Source: Lachnospiraceae bacterium UBA3633
GTDB taxonomy: Bacteria > Bacillota > Clostridia > Lachnospirales > Lachnospiraceae
Assembly (NCBI GenBank): GCA_002374095.1
Contig: DFKY01000021.1
Span: 26,171 to 67,705 of the forward strand
Direction: 5' to 3'
DNA length: 41,535 nt
Part shown: positions 8,501 through 16,176 of the stretch, piece after piece
How positions within the stretch are numbered: position 1 is the stretch's first letter
How the letters are laid out: the number at the start of each line of letters is the position of its first letter
The notes under the pieces: model-generated
Told to the model about the DNA's origin: nothing
The model's input: the letters and a program-made list of their open reading frames with translations, nothing else
Databases searched by the model: none
Translations under genes and position numbers: made by a program

Positions 8501-9227
8501 ATTACTTAAAGAATATAAAGATATAGAGGATTTTTCTGATGAAGAAAAACTTGCGATAGAAAAAGACACTACAGGAATATATTTATCAGGACATCCACTC
8601 AATAAATATATAGATTTTATGAAGACACACGGCAATGTCAATTCAAGTAATCTTATAAAGGATATGGAAGGAAATATCGACATAGAAGATGGCTCAAAAG
8701 TTTCTTTTACAGGAATAATAGATTCTGTGAGTGTAGCAAGAGCCAAGAGAACTGGTGATGAGTGGGCAAAAGTTGTAATTTCTGATATGAATGGATCCTT
8801 TGATGTCTTGGTCTTCAATAAGAGATTTATAGAATATAGAGAGATACTAAAGGCCAATAATATCGTATATGTAGAAGGCAAAACCAACATAGATGATAGA
8901 AACGATAGAGCAAGTGTATATCTTGATAGACTTTATCTTGTTGAAAATTATATAGCAAGTGAAAATAGTAAAAATAGTAATTCGGGAGTAATAGCAAAAG
9001 TTCGTTTTAAAGATTTCGATACTTTCAAGAATACATATGAAAAACTTTATGCCATACTTAGAAACAATGCTGGAAATGACTTTATTGAAGTAGTGATAGA
9101 AAAGGAAAGAAAAACCAAGGTGATAAAAGAAATACCAGTATCCCTATCAAATAATCTTGTCAATTCACTGATTGATGCATTTGGATCAATCAACGTAAAG
9201 TTTTTATTGGAAAAAAATGGAAAATAA
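5505..9227 (+). CDS. dnaE: DNA polymerase III alpha subunit (DnaE type)
   Basis: DnaE is a replicative DNA polymerase subunit; in Firmicutes DnaE works beside PolC, mainly in initial lagging-strand extension. The 1240-residue protein begins with a PHP domain (HLHLHTSYSLLDG at 5-17, ITDHGVMYG, ATNDCHY) that keeps histidines and aspartates of the metal site. The polymerase core follows: GPGRGSAVGS and the catalytic aspartates in PDIDTDF near residue 431. A helix-hairpin-helix segment (about 895-925) and an OB fold (about 1055-1125) lie near the C-terminus. It starts with a TAATG overlap to whiA, with GAAGG just upstream, and overlaps pepP by 11 nt. Confidence 0.96.
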   Translation: MSFTHLHLHTSYSLLDGAGKIDEMVDRAKELGQKAIAITDHGVMYGAIEFFKTCLKKGMKPIIGSEIYVVSGSRFDRSPDEERYHLILLCENDIGYKNLVKIVSTGFTEGFYNKPRVDYETLSKYSEGLICLTACIQGEVPQKLKQGRYSEAKLSAENLRDIFGADNFFIEIQNHGIDDELRIHPDLVRLAKELDAKLVATNDCHYTLKEDSFAHDCLIALQTGKKVSDTNRMRYEKEKYYITSESEMRELFNFCPEAIDNTENIAERCNVHIEFTRSTYGDLIDAIDKAKKDGKIDGDEEFFKSFVKKCEYHVPAFKVPEGFTNIEYIKKLAYEGLEKKYDLKGNKDEAIIRERLEYELSMIIKMGFVDYFLIVADYINYAKNHDIPVGPGRGSAVGSIVAYVLNITDIDPIKFSLFFERFLNPERVSMPDIDTDFCIYGRDDVINYVKETYGKLNVAQIVTFGTLASRAVIKDIGRVLDVPLSKTTAIAKLIAKRPLINQKPLNLYNMLHEDLNQFAATDQANVEEFRRNYNDDPETKMVVDTSLRIEGIPRNASVHASGVLIAPDNISNFVPFARGKEEINSELGKHQTEEQILVTEYDMKTLEELGLLKMDFLGLRNVTAIKDCIDIIKKETGKDIDIRNIPYDDPDVYKMIGNGDTIGIFQLESAGMTSFMKQLKPTVLEDLIAGISLYRPGPMDFIPKYVEGKRHIENVTYDHEKLRKILEPTYGCIVYQEQVMQIVQELAGYTLGMADQVRRIMSKKKRDAIKKEKNNFINGNPKLGVKGCIANGIDEKTANKIFDELEQFASYAFNKSHAAAYATLAYQTAYLKYYYKAEFFTSICNSVIFNREKLAEYVGSVLMSGIKILPVDINSSYDEYTVDGDNIRMGFAALKKVGASISKAIIDEREKNGPFESFTKAVIRLDSVGCNKNSFETLIMCGAFDKFPGNRNQKIHMYPKIIEKSRSKNMHSIEGEMNIFDVMAENGLSGNNENYSDEELLKEYKDIEDFSDEEKLAIEKDTTGIYLSGHPLNKYIDFMKTHGNVNSSNLIKDMEGNIDIEDGSKVSFTGIIDSVSVARAKRTGDEWAKVVISDMNGSFDVLVFNKRFIEYREILKANNIVYVEGKTNIDDRNDRASVYLDRLYLVENYIASENSKNSNSGVIAKVRFKDFDTFKNTYEKLYAILRNNAGNDFIEVVIEKERKTKVIKEIPVSLSNNLVNSLIDAFGSINVKFLLEKNGK

Positions 9228-11025
9228 AAATCTGACAACTATATTTGAGTATATAAAAAGGAAAAAAAATGATGCTTACTATGTAAGTATTTCAAATGAG
9301 CATCTGTATGAATTTACTGAAAGTTTTGAAAACATAGTTATGAAACTCACTGACTTTGTGGGAGATACAGGGTCATTACTTATATCAAAAAATGTTGCAT
9401 ATCTCTATGTTGACGGAAGATTTGTAATCGAAGCGAAAAAAGAGATAAAGGATAAAAGGATAAAAGTTGTAAAGATTACATCTTTAGCTGATATTGCTTG
9501 GCACATATCAAAAAAACTGAAGCCACTATCAAAAATTGCTGTATGTGATAGAATAGAATCAAGCTATAAGATTCTAAAGATGAAAGAGATATTAGACGAC
9601 AATAATATCAAGATATTTCCTGATGGTGGAAGTGCACTAAAGAGATTGTGTAAAGAAAAAAAATTAAATGTAGAGATTTTTAAATTAGATAGAAAATATC
9701 AGACGAAAACACCAAAAACAAAGATAAAATTCCTATGTGACCAGATAAAAAAAAGTAGATGCGATTCTTATATAACATGTAACCTTGAGGAGATTGGCTA
9801 TCTTACTGGATTAAGAAGAAGGATGTTGAACTTTGGTGATAGCATCAAAGTGTTGATAGATGCATTTCTGATTGCTACGACGAAAAAAGCTAATCTTTAT
9901 GTAAAAGAAGATTTGGACGATAGCCTTATAGGATACTTAAAGAAAAATGATATAATAGTAAAAAAGTATGATGAGTTTTACAATGATTTGACAAGTATAA
10001 AAAATAAAAGATGTTATGTAGACTTAAAGTATGTTAATTTCCGTGTCTATATGATGCTGAAAAAGAGAAATTTCTTATATGAGTCAAATTCACCATTGAT
10101 ACTTCCTATGTCAATTAAAGGAAGAAAAGAGATAGAGGGGTTAAAAAAATGCAATCTAATTGATGGTGTAGCTATAACTAAGGCTTTATATGAGATAAAA
10201 GATAAAGTACATAGTAAAAAAAGAATTACAGAATATGAGGCAAAAGTAATTGTTGATGATTACAGAAAAATTATAGCCAAAGATAACTTCATTGCTCCAA
10301 GTTTTAGTACAATTGTCGCCTATAAAGAAAATGCCGCTATCTGCCATTATGAACCATCTATTAGTAGCAGTAAAAAAATAATGGAAGATTCAATACTCCT
10401 TATTGATAGTGGTGGAAATTATCTATTTGGATCTACAGATATAACAAGAACTATAAGCTTATATAAAAAAAAAGCACCAGATTTAATAAAAAAGCATTAT
10501 ACACATGTGCTTAATTCAATGATTAAGCTTTCAACACAAAAGTTTCCCTATGGCATTACTGGCACAGAACTTGATATTATAGCTCGCCAAAATTTGTACA
10601 ATTTGTATTTAAATTTTGAACATGGAACTGGACATGGGATAGGATTTGTATCAAATATTCATGAAGGACCCAATCGCATAGGGCCAGGCAGAAGTTTGCA
10701 TGACACAATTAATGTTATTGAAGAGTCACAAGTTGTGTCAGATGAACCTGGACTGTATTTTGAAAATCGGTATGGCATCCGTATAGAAAATGATTTGCTC
10801 GTTGAAAAATGCCATGAAAATGAATATGGATCATTTCTTGGATTTTCACATCTTACGATTTGCCCATTTGATAGGGACTTGATTGATGAGAAGTATCTCG
10901 ATAAAAGTATAATAAAAGATTTAAATAAGTATAATGCTTTTGTATATAAAAAATTATCTAAAAGGTTGAATGCAAAAGAAAGAAAAAGACTAAAATATGA
11001 TACGAAACCTTTTAGAACTATATAA
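9217..11025 (+). CDS. Xaa-Pro aminopeptidase (M24B, three-domain type)
   Basis: A cytoplasmic metallopeptidase removing N-terminal residues that precede proline. At 602 residues it has two creatinase-like N-terminal domains and a C-terminal pita-bread M24 domain. All five metal ligands of the family are seen: two Asp in IDSGGNYLFGSTDITRT (about 395-410), His in HGTGHGIGF (near 470), Glu in SDEPGLYFE (near 508) and Glu in GIRIEND (near 526). FSTIVAYKENAAICHY before the catalytic core also fits. The ATG lies inside the end of dnaE (11-nt overlap), suggesting coupled translation. The N-terminal domain is divergent and Lys-rich. Confidence 0.92.
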   Translation: MENKNLTTIFEYIKRKKNDAYYVSISNEHLYEFTESFENIVMKLTDFVGDTGSLLISKNVAYLYVDGRFVIEAKKEIKDKRIKVVKITSLADIAWHISKKLKPLSKIAVCDRIESSYKILKMKEILDDNNIKIFPDGGSALKRLCKEKKLNVEIFKLDRKYQTKTPKTKIKFLCDQIKKSRCDSYITCNLEEIGYLTGLRRRMLNFGDSIKVLIDAFLIATTKKANLYVKEDLDDSLIGYLKKNDIIVKKYDEFYNDLTSIKNKRCYVDLKYVNFRVYMMLKKRNFLYESNSPLILPMSIKGRKEIEGLKKCNLIDGVAITKALYEIKDKVHSKKRITEYEAKVIVDDYRKIIAKDNFIAPSFSTIVAYKENAAICHYEPSISSSKKIMEDSILLIDSGGNYLFGSTDITRTISLYKKKAPDLIKKHYTHVLNSMIKLSTQKFPYGITGTELDIIARQNLYNLYLNFEHGTGHGIGFVSNIHEGPNRIGPGRSLHDTINVIEESQVVSDEPGLYFENRYGIRIENDLLVEKCHENEYGSFLGFSHLTICPFDRDLIDEKYLDKSIIKDLNKYNAFVYKKLSKRLNAKERKRLKYDTKPFRTI

Positions 11026-11036
11026 GAGGTGAAATC

Positions 11037-11660
11037 TTGGGTATAGATAATTTGTTTATAGAACTACTTCATAATTTATGTGAAAGATTTGGTTTCTTTT
11101 TAACTCCATTCTTAAGAATAATAACAATATGTGGTGAGAAGGCTTGGCTTTTTCTTGTTGTAGCATTGTTTTTAGTCCTTCGGAAGAAGACAAGATGGGT
11201 AGGAGCCACAGCAATTCTCGCTGTATTTATTGGATTTATATTTGCTGATGTCATTATGAAACCATTTTTTATGCGAATGAGACCATATACTGAAAGTAAT
11301 CTCTTTCAAGACTATTGGGCACTTGCTGGTGCATATGCAGAAGAAGGATATTCTATGCCATCTGGTCATACGGTAGGAGTTACTTCTTTTTTTATATCTC
11401 TTCTTATAACATGTGCTAAAAAGTATAGGCCTATAGTGAAGAGAATAGGAATAGCTGCTATAATTCTTATGGTTATATCAAGATGCTATTTTATGCATCA
11501 TTATCTAACCGATTGTATGGTTGGAATTGTAGTTGGTGTGATAGCATCATATATCGCAAAGGTGATAGTGCGTCTGGTGTTTAATATATGCAAAAGGTAT
11601 TCAAACTTTACATTTTTCAATTTTATATTAAACTTTGATCTTTTTAGAGGTTTTGCATAA
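11037..11660 (+). CDS. PAP2-family membrane phosphatase
   Basis: An integral membrane phosphatase of the PAP2 superfamily, 207 residues. The three signature blocks are complete: KPFFMRMRPY (about 75-84), SMPSGHT (about 106-112) with the catalytic His, and SRCYFMHHYLTD (about 147-158). Five or six membrane segments surround them. Members dephosphorylate phosphatidic acid or undecaprenyl pyrophosphate; a role in recycling the cell-wall lipid carrier is reasonable but unproven. TTG at 11037 is the start: GAGGTG (11026-11031) lies 5 nt upstream and no ATG is better placed. birA follows after 1 nt. Confidence 0.88.
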   Translation: MGIDNLFIELLHNLCERFGFFLTPFLRIITICGEKAWLFLVVALFLVLRKKTRWVGATAILAVFIGFIFADVIMKPFFMRMRPYTESNLFQDYWALAGAYAEEGYSMPSGHTVGVTSFFISLLITCAKKYRPIVKRIGIAAIILMVISRCYFMHHYLTDCMVGIVVGVIASYIAKVIVRLVFNICKRYSNFTFFNFILNFDLFRGFA

Positions 11661-11661
11661 A

Positions 11662-12387
11662 ATGATTAATTTCAAATTTGAAAAATTAGATGTAGTAGAT
11701 TCTACGAACGATTATATTACCCGTGAGCTTGAAAGTGGGATGTTGACGAAAGATAAGATTCTTGTCACCAAACATCAAACAAATGGACATGGGACAAAAG
11801 GGAAAAGCTTTGTATCAGACAAAGATAAAGGGATATATCTTACACTACTACATTTTTATGAAGATGAAAAAGAACTTAAGTTTATAACCCAAAAAGCAGC
11901 AGTTGCTGTGTATAAGACATTCTATGAAGTTTTTGGTATAGATTTATCTATAAAATGGGTCAATGACTTGTATTATAGAGATAAAAAGGTGTGTGGGATA
12001 CTATGTAGAAATCTTATAAAGTATAAAGCAGTCATTATAGGGATAGGGATAGATTTATTTGAAAATAAAAATATGTCTGATGATATAAAAGATATTGCCG
12101 GATATATTTTTAAGGATAAAAAGGATCTTGTAGAGACTCTGAAAAAAGATACAAAATATCCGATAGACAGTTGCACAGTTCGTAATATCATAGAGGATTT
12201 TAAGTCGCTTGAGATAGAAGGGATAGTTATAGACGACTTGGCACTTTGGGAGCCAGATCAACTTGCTATAGAAATTACTATGCGAATATATGAATTAATA
12301 AAAAAAGAAGGACTTCCGCAGATCTATATTGATAAAAATATTATAAAGGATAAGGTAATATATGAAGATTGTAACCTGGAATGTTAA
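11662..12387 (+). CDS. birA: Biotin-protein ligase, monofunctional, with altered biotin loop
   Basis: BirA activates biotin with ATP and attaches it to a lysine of biotin-dependent carboxylases. The 241-residue protein has only the catalytic and C-terminal domains, without the DNA-binding domain of repressor-type BirA. DSTND (13-17), KWVNDL with catalytic Lys98, KVCGIL and VIIGIGIDL match the family. The adenylate-binding loop is unusual: the normal GRGRRGR reads GHGTKGK at 42-48, so the position of E. coli Arg118 is Thr45. ATG 11662 is chosen because MINFKFEKLDVVDSTND fits the family start; AGAGG lies 11 nt upstream. A start at 11635 would overlap the phosphatase gene. It overlaps exoA by 26 nt. 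Confidence 0.85.
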   Translation: MINFKFEKLDVVDSTNDYITRELESGMLTKDKILVTKHQTNGHGTKGKSFVSDKDKGIYLTLLHFYEDEKELKFITQKAAVAVYKTFYEVFGIDLSIKWVNDLYYRDKKVCGILCRNLIKYKAVIIGIGIDLFENKNMSDDIKDIAGYIFKDKKDLVETLKKDTKYPIDSCTVRNIIEDFKSLEIEGIVIDDLALWEPDQLAIEITMRIYELIKKEGLPQIYIDKNIIKDKVIYEDCNLEC

Positions 12388-13114
12388 TGGTTTAAGAGCG
12401 GTGATGAAAAAAGATTTTATGGCATCATATAAAGCGCTTAAGCCAGACGTCATATGCCTTCAAGAGACAAAGCTGCAAAAAGATCAGATACCAGATGAGA
12501 TAAATAAACTTAACTCATATAAGTATTATAGTTTTGCATTGAAAAAAGGTTATAGTGGCACCGCGATAATATCGAAAGTTGAGCCATTGTCAGTTTCTTA
12601 TGGAATTGGTAGCACTGAACATGATGATGAAGGCAGGAGTATAACTTTAGAATATGAAGATTATTATCTTGTAAATGCATATGTGCCAAATGCACAACCT
12701 GAATTAAAGCGAATTGACTTTAGATCTGATTGGGAAAAGAAAATTCTTAAATACTTAAAAAAACTTGATAAGAAAAAACCTGTTATATATTGTGGTGATT
12801 TGAATGTTGCTCATAATGAGATAGATTTGAAAAATCCAAAAGCAAATATTGGAATGCCAGGGTTTTCGTATGAAGAAAGAGCAATGATGGACACTTTACT
12901 TGAAAAAAACTTTAAAGATGCCTATAGAGAATTATATCCTGAAAAAATAGAGTATACCTGGTGGTCATATCGTGCTAATGCAAGAGAAAATAATACTGGT
13001 TGGAGAATAGATTATTTTGTAGTATCAGAAAGGCTGATGCCAAAAATAAAAAGAGTGGAAATCCATAGTGAAATATATGGATCAGATCATTGTCCTGTAG
13101 AACTTATATTATAA
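12362..13114 (+). CDS. exoA: Exodeoxyribonuclease III / AP endonuclease
   Basis: A class II AP endonuclease and 3'-5' exonuclease for base excision repair. The 250-residue protein shows the full set of family motifs: WNVNGLRA (Asn7), CLQETKLQ (metal-binding Glu35), YVPNAQPELKRIDFR, GDLNVAHNEIDL (near 145-156), GWRIDYFVVS and the C-terminal SDHCPVEL with the catalytic His. AAGG about 9 nt upstream supports the ATG. The gene starts inside the end of birA and ends in a TAATG overlap with dinB, so three reading frames are chained without gaps. Confidence 0.96.
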   Translation: MKIVTWNVNGLRAVMKKDFMASYKALKPDVICLQETKLQKDQIPDEINKLNSYKYYSFALKKGYSGTAIISKVEPLSVSYGIGSTEHDDEGRSITLEYEDYYLVNAYVPNAQPELKRIDFRSDWEKKILKYLKKLDKKKPVIYCGDLNVAHNEIDLKNPKANIGMPGFSYEERAMMDTLLEKNFKDAYRELYPEKIEYTWWSYRANARENNTGWRIDYFVVSERLMPKIKRVEIHSEIYGSDHCPVELIL

Positions 13115-14361
13115 TGGATAGAGCGATTTTACATTGTGATATGAATAATTTTTATGCTTCGGTTGAGTGTGCTCTTGACCCAAGTATAAAGGATAGCCCT
13201 GTTGCTGTATGTGGCAGTGAGAGTGAAAGGCATGGCATAGTACTTGCCAGAAATTATAAAGCAAGAGATAAAGGCGTCGTGGTGGGTGATACAATATGGA
13301 AGGCGAGAAATAAATGTGAAAACTTAGTTGTTATAGACACGCCTCATTTTGATAAATATCTTGAATACTCTGAAAAAGCTTTTAAGATTTATGAAAGATA
13401 TACTGACTATATAGAACCAATGGGAATAGATGAGTGTTGGCTTGATGTCACGAATTCCACAACTCTTTTTGGGACACCAAAAAAGATAGCAGATGAACTT
13501 AGAAGTATTATAAAAAAAGAATTGAATGTGACTATATCAGTAGGAGTATCATTTAATAAGACTTTTGCAAAACTTGGGTCTGATCTAAAAAAACCAGATG
13601 CAACGACAGTTATATCAAGAGATAATTTTAAAGAAATCGTATGGCCATTACCTGTATCAGCACTCATTGGAGTGGGAAGAAATACTTATAAAGTGTTGAA
13701 AAAGTATTATATTGAGACAGTTGGAGACCTAGCAAAAGAAAAAAAAGAAAGGCTTCAGTATTTACTTGGAAAAAATGGAGTATTTTTATATAATGTAGCA
13801 AATGGTCTTGAAGATGAAGAAGTCGCTAAAAGTGATCTTAAAGACAACCCAAAATCTGTAAGCCATGGTATAACTACGGTTAAAGACTTAAATTCTGATG
13901 AAGAAGTATGGAAGACAATGCTAAACTTGACGCAGGAAATATCTTGGAAGTTACGAAAATATAAGTTGCGTGCAGGTGGTGTATCAGTAAGCATAAGAGA
14001 TAGTAAGCTTATGTGGCACCAGTGGCAAAAAAAGCTTAAGTCAACAGAACAAAGTGCTGTAAATATAGCAAAGATTGCATATAATATCTTTATAGATTCA
14101 TATGATTGGGCAAACCCCGTAAGAAACGTAACTATAAGTACGATGTATCTTACATCTGATGATTCGCCAGTAGAAATGACAATTTTTGATGATTTTGATA
14201 AGAAGTTAAAAGTCGAAAAAATAGAAAGTGTGATGGAAAAACTCAATAATAAGTACGGAAGTGAGGTGATGACACTAGCCACGCTTCTTGAAGAAAATTA
14301 TCTTCCTGAGAGTAGAAGGAGAGTAAAATATAGTGAAAAGAAAAATGATGATAATAATTGA
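13114..14361 (+). CDS. dinB: Y-family DNA polymerase IV
   Basis: A translesion DNA polymerase, 415 residues. The palm carries the catalytic acidic residues in HCDMNNFYASVE (Asp9) and GIDECWLDVT (near 103-112), with the steric segment SVGVSFNKTFAKLGSD between palm and thumb, helix-hairpin-helix residues near 190-220 and a little-finger domain after about 240. PVEMTIFDD near residue 350 resembles a sliding-clamp-binding peptide. ATG at 13114 overlaps the exoA stop by 1 nt and matches the usual start; no SD is visible, so coupling is likely. The C-terminus overlaps the CPBP gene by 29 nt. Confidence 0.94.
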   Translation: MDRAILHCDMNNFYASVECALDPSIKDSPVAVCGSESERHGIVLARNYKARDKGVVVGDTIWKARNKCENLVVIDTPHFDKYLEYSEKAFKIYERYTDYIEPMGIDECWLDVTNSTTLFGTPKKIADELRSIIKKELNVTISVGVSFNKTFAKLGSDLKKPDATTVISRDNFKEIVWPLPVSALIGVGRNTYKVLKKYYIETVGDLAKEKKERLQYLLGKNGVFLYNVANGLEDEEVAKSDLKDNPKSVSHGITTVKDLNSDEEVWKTMLNLTQEISWKLRKYKLRAGGVSVSIRDSKLMWHQWQKKLKSTEQSAVNIAKIAYNIFIDSYDWANPVRNVTISTMYLTSDDSPVEMTIFDDFDKKLKVEKIESVMEKLNNKYGSEVMTLATLLEENYLPESRRRVKYSEKKNDDNN

Positions 14362-15118
14362 TGGTATGCTTATACCATTTGCTATATATGTAGGCATTAC
14401 AATAGTGGTGTCGTATGTCTATACTACTATATCACTTTTAAATGGCAAAGTGAGTATAGATAATCTAAAAAATATTAATTACGTTCTTGTACAGGGAATT
14501 GCAAGTGCATTTATGATAGTAATACTTATTCCGTTATATAGGCATTTTAAAAATAAGTATGATGTCTATACAGCAAAGTTTAATTTTGGAAAAGTTAAGT
14601 ATGTGATAACGCTTGCATTTGCACTTTGCGTTGCATCCAATATTTTATTGCAATTCTTACCATCTACTATTGATAATGCTGTATCAAAGCAAGTTCAGAT
14701 GATGACTGAAGATTATGGAATACTCGTAAGTTTATTTATAGTTTCGTTTCTTATACCAATTGTGGAAGAACTCTTATTTAGAGGGTTTTTGTATAGTGGC
14801 GCAAGTTTACTTGGCGGTGCAGTTTTTGCTATCACATTTACAAGTACGCTTTTTGGATTAATTCATTTTAACCTTGAGCAAGGAATATATGCTGTTATCG
14901 CAGGTGTATTTTTATCATATGTAAGATATAAGTATGATAGTGTATTATACGCAGTCATCATGCATCTTATGATGAATGCTACATCTATAATCTTTTCAGG
15001 TACTATTTATGGATTAAAAAGTATAAGAGAGAAGATGTTTGTGGTTTTTATAATGCTCGCAATAATAATCATGTCAATGTATAAAATTAAGGAAAGCGAT
15101 TTGCAAGATAATAATTAA
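14333..15118 (+). CDS. CPBP-family intramembrane glutamic protease
   Basis: A polytopic membrane protein of 261 residues in the CAAX protease/bacteriocin-processing family. The active-site motifs are intact: EELLFRG (about 145-151), FGLIHF and HLMMNA, within a run of membrane helices. Bacterial members act in bacteriocin self-immunity, peptide maturation or signalling; the substrate cannot be read from the sequence. The GTG at 14333 follows AAGGAG (14316-14321) at 11 nt; ATG codons at 14345 and 14348 are alternatives. The reading frame begins inside dinB. Confidence 0.87.
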   Translation: MKRKMMIIIDGMLIPFAIYVGITIVVSYVYTTISLLNGKVSIDNLKNINYVLVQGIASAFMIVILIPLYRHFKNKYDVYTAKFNFGKVKYVITLAFALCVASNILLQFLPSTIDNAVSKQVQMMTEDYGILVSLFIVSFLIPIVEELLFRGFLYSGASLLGGAVFAITFTSTLFGLIHFNLEQGIYAVIAGVFLSYVRYKYDSVLYAVIMHLMMNATSIIFSGTIYGLKSIREKMFVVFIMLAIIIMSMYKIKESDLQDNN

Positions 15119-15130
15119 TAGGAGAGAGTT

Positions 15131-16150
15131 ATGAAGTTTTTAAGTTTTATCATACCTTGCTATAATTCAAGCAAATACATGAAAAAGTGTATTGACTCTA
15201 TATTGCCACTTGGAGAAGATGTAGAGATACTTATTATTGATGATGGATCAACTAAAGATGATACGTTAAAGATTGCAAAAAAATATGAAAAGAATTATCC
15301 AACTATTTGTAGGGCAATACATAAACCAAATGGTGGGCATGGAGATGCATTAAATGTAGGTATAAAAGCAGCCACAGGTATATTTACCAAAGTGGTTGAT
15401 TCGGATGATTGGATAGGAAAAGCAGAAGGGAAAAAATTGGTAGAAAGTATCAAGATTCATGAACAAAAAGGTTCAAAAATAGATCTTTTTATTACCAATT
15501 ATATTTATGATAAAGTAGGGGCGCTTAGGAAGAAAAAAATGAGTTATCATATAGCTATCCCAAGAAATAAGGTTTTGGAATGGGATGATGTAAGGTTTTT
15601 CCCACTTGGCACTTATATGCTTATGCATGCGCTTTGCTATAGGACGAGTGTCCTTAAAGAAGCCAATTTAAAACTTCCAAAAAAGACATTTTATGTAGAT
15701 AATATATATGCATATAAGCCACTTCCTTATGTCAAAAAGATTTTTTATCTTGATGTAGATTTATATCATTATTTTATTGGACGAAACGACCAAAGTGTCA
15801 ATGAAGATGTGATGCTTGGAAGGCTTGAGCAACAATATAGAGTGACAAAGATTATGCTTTATGAAGTTGACTTAAAGAGAATTAGAAGTCGTAAACTATA
15901 TCATTATATGATTAATTATATGAGTATCATGATGACTATAACTACAGTTTTTTCTCTACTTTCTAAGGATGTGTATTGGGTAGAAGAAAAAGATAAGTTG
16001 TGGCAAGAACTAAAAAAGAAAGATAAAAAATTGTATCATGAGCTTATGTATTCATTTCTTGGCATTTTCTCCAATCTTCCTGGAAAGGCAGGTAATAAAC
16101 TTACCGTTGGCGGATATAAGCTCGTACAACATATATATGGGTTTAACTAA
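15131..16150 (+). CDS. Family 2 glycosyltransferase
   Basis: A 339-residue GT-A fold glycosyltransferase. The N-terminal domain has the GT2 marks: FIIPCYNSSKYM at the start, IIDDGSTKDDT near 38-48, KPNGGHGDALN near 66-76 and the DXD-type VDSDDW near 89-94. The C-terminal part is rich in Lys and Tyr with no convincing export or membrane-anchor segment, so it acts on the cytoplasmic side. Donor and acceptor are unknown; surface polysaccharide or teichoic-acid decoration is typical. GGAGAG about 6 nt before the ATG supports the start. It ends the long run starting at murB, with a terminator directly behind. Confidence 0.9.
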   Translation: MKFLSFIIPCYNSSKYMKKCIDSILPLGEDVEILIIDDGSTKDDTLKIAKKYEKNYPTICRAIHKPNGGHGDALNVGIKAATGIFTKVVDSDDWIGKAEGKKLVESIKIHEQKGSKIDLFITNYIYDKVGALRKKKMSYHIAIPRNKVLEWDDVRFFPLGTYMLMHALCYRTSVLKEANLKLPKKTFYVDNIYAYKPLPYVKKIFYLDVDLYHYFIGRNDQSVNEDVMLGRLEQQYRVTKIMLYEVDLKRIRSRKLYHYMINYMSIMMTITTVFSLLSKDVYWVEEKDKLWQELKKKDKKLYHELMYSFLGIFSNLPGKAGNKLTVGGYKLVQHIYGFN

Positions 16151-16176
16151 AAAAGAAGCTTGTAGCTTCTTTTTTT
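16151..16176. terminator. Bidirectional intrinsic terminator
   Basis: AAAAGAAGCT (16151-16160), loop TGT, and AGCTTCTTTTTT (16164-16175) form a stem flanked by A and T runs. It works in both directions, between the convergent GT2 gene and the minus-strand lipoprotein gene, whose stop codon lies in its T run. Confidence 0.8.

Noticed and set aside
13755..14282. Minus-strand open frame of 175 codons inside dinB
   Set aside because: It lies fully antisense to a conserved polymerase gene; the composition is a mirror of dinB codons.
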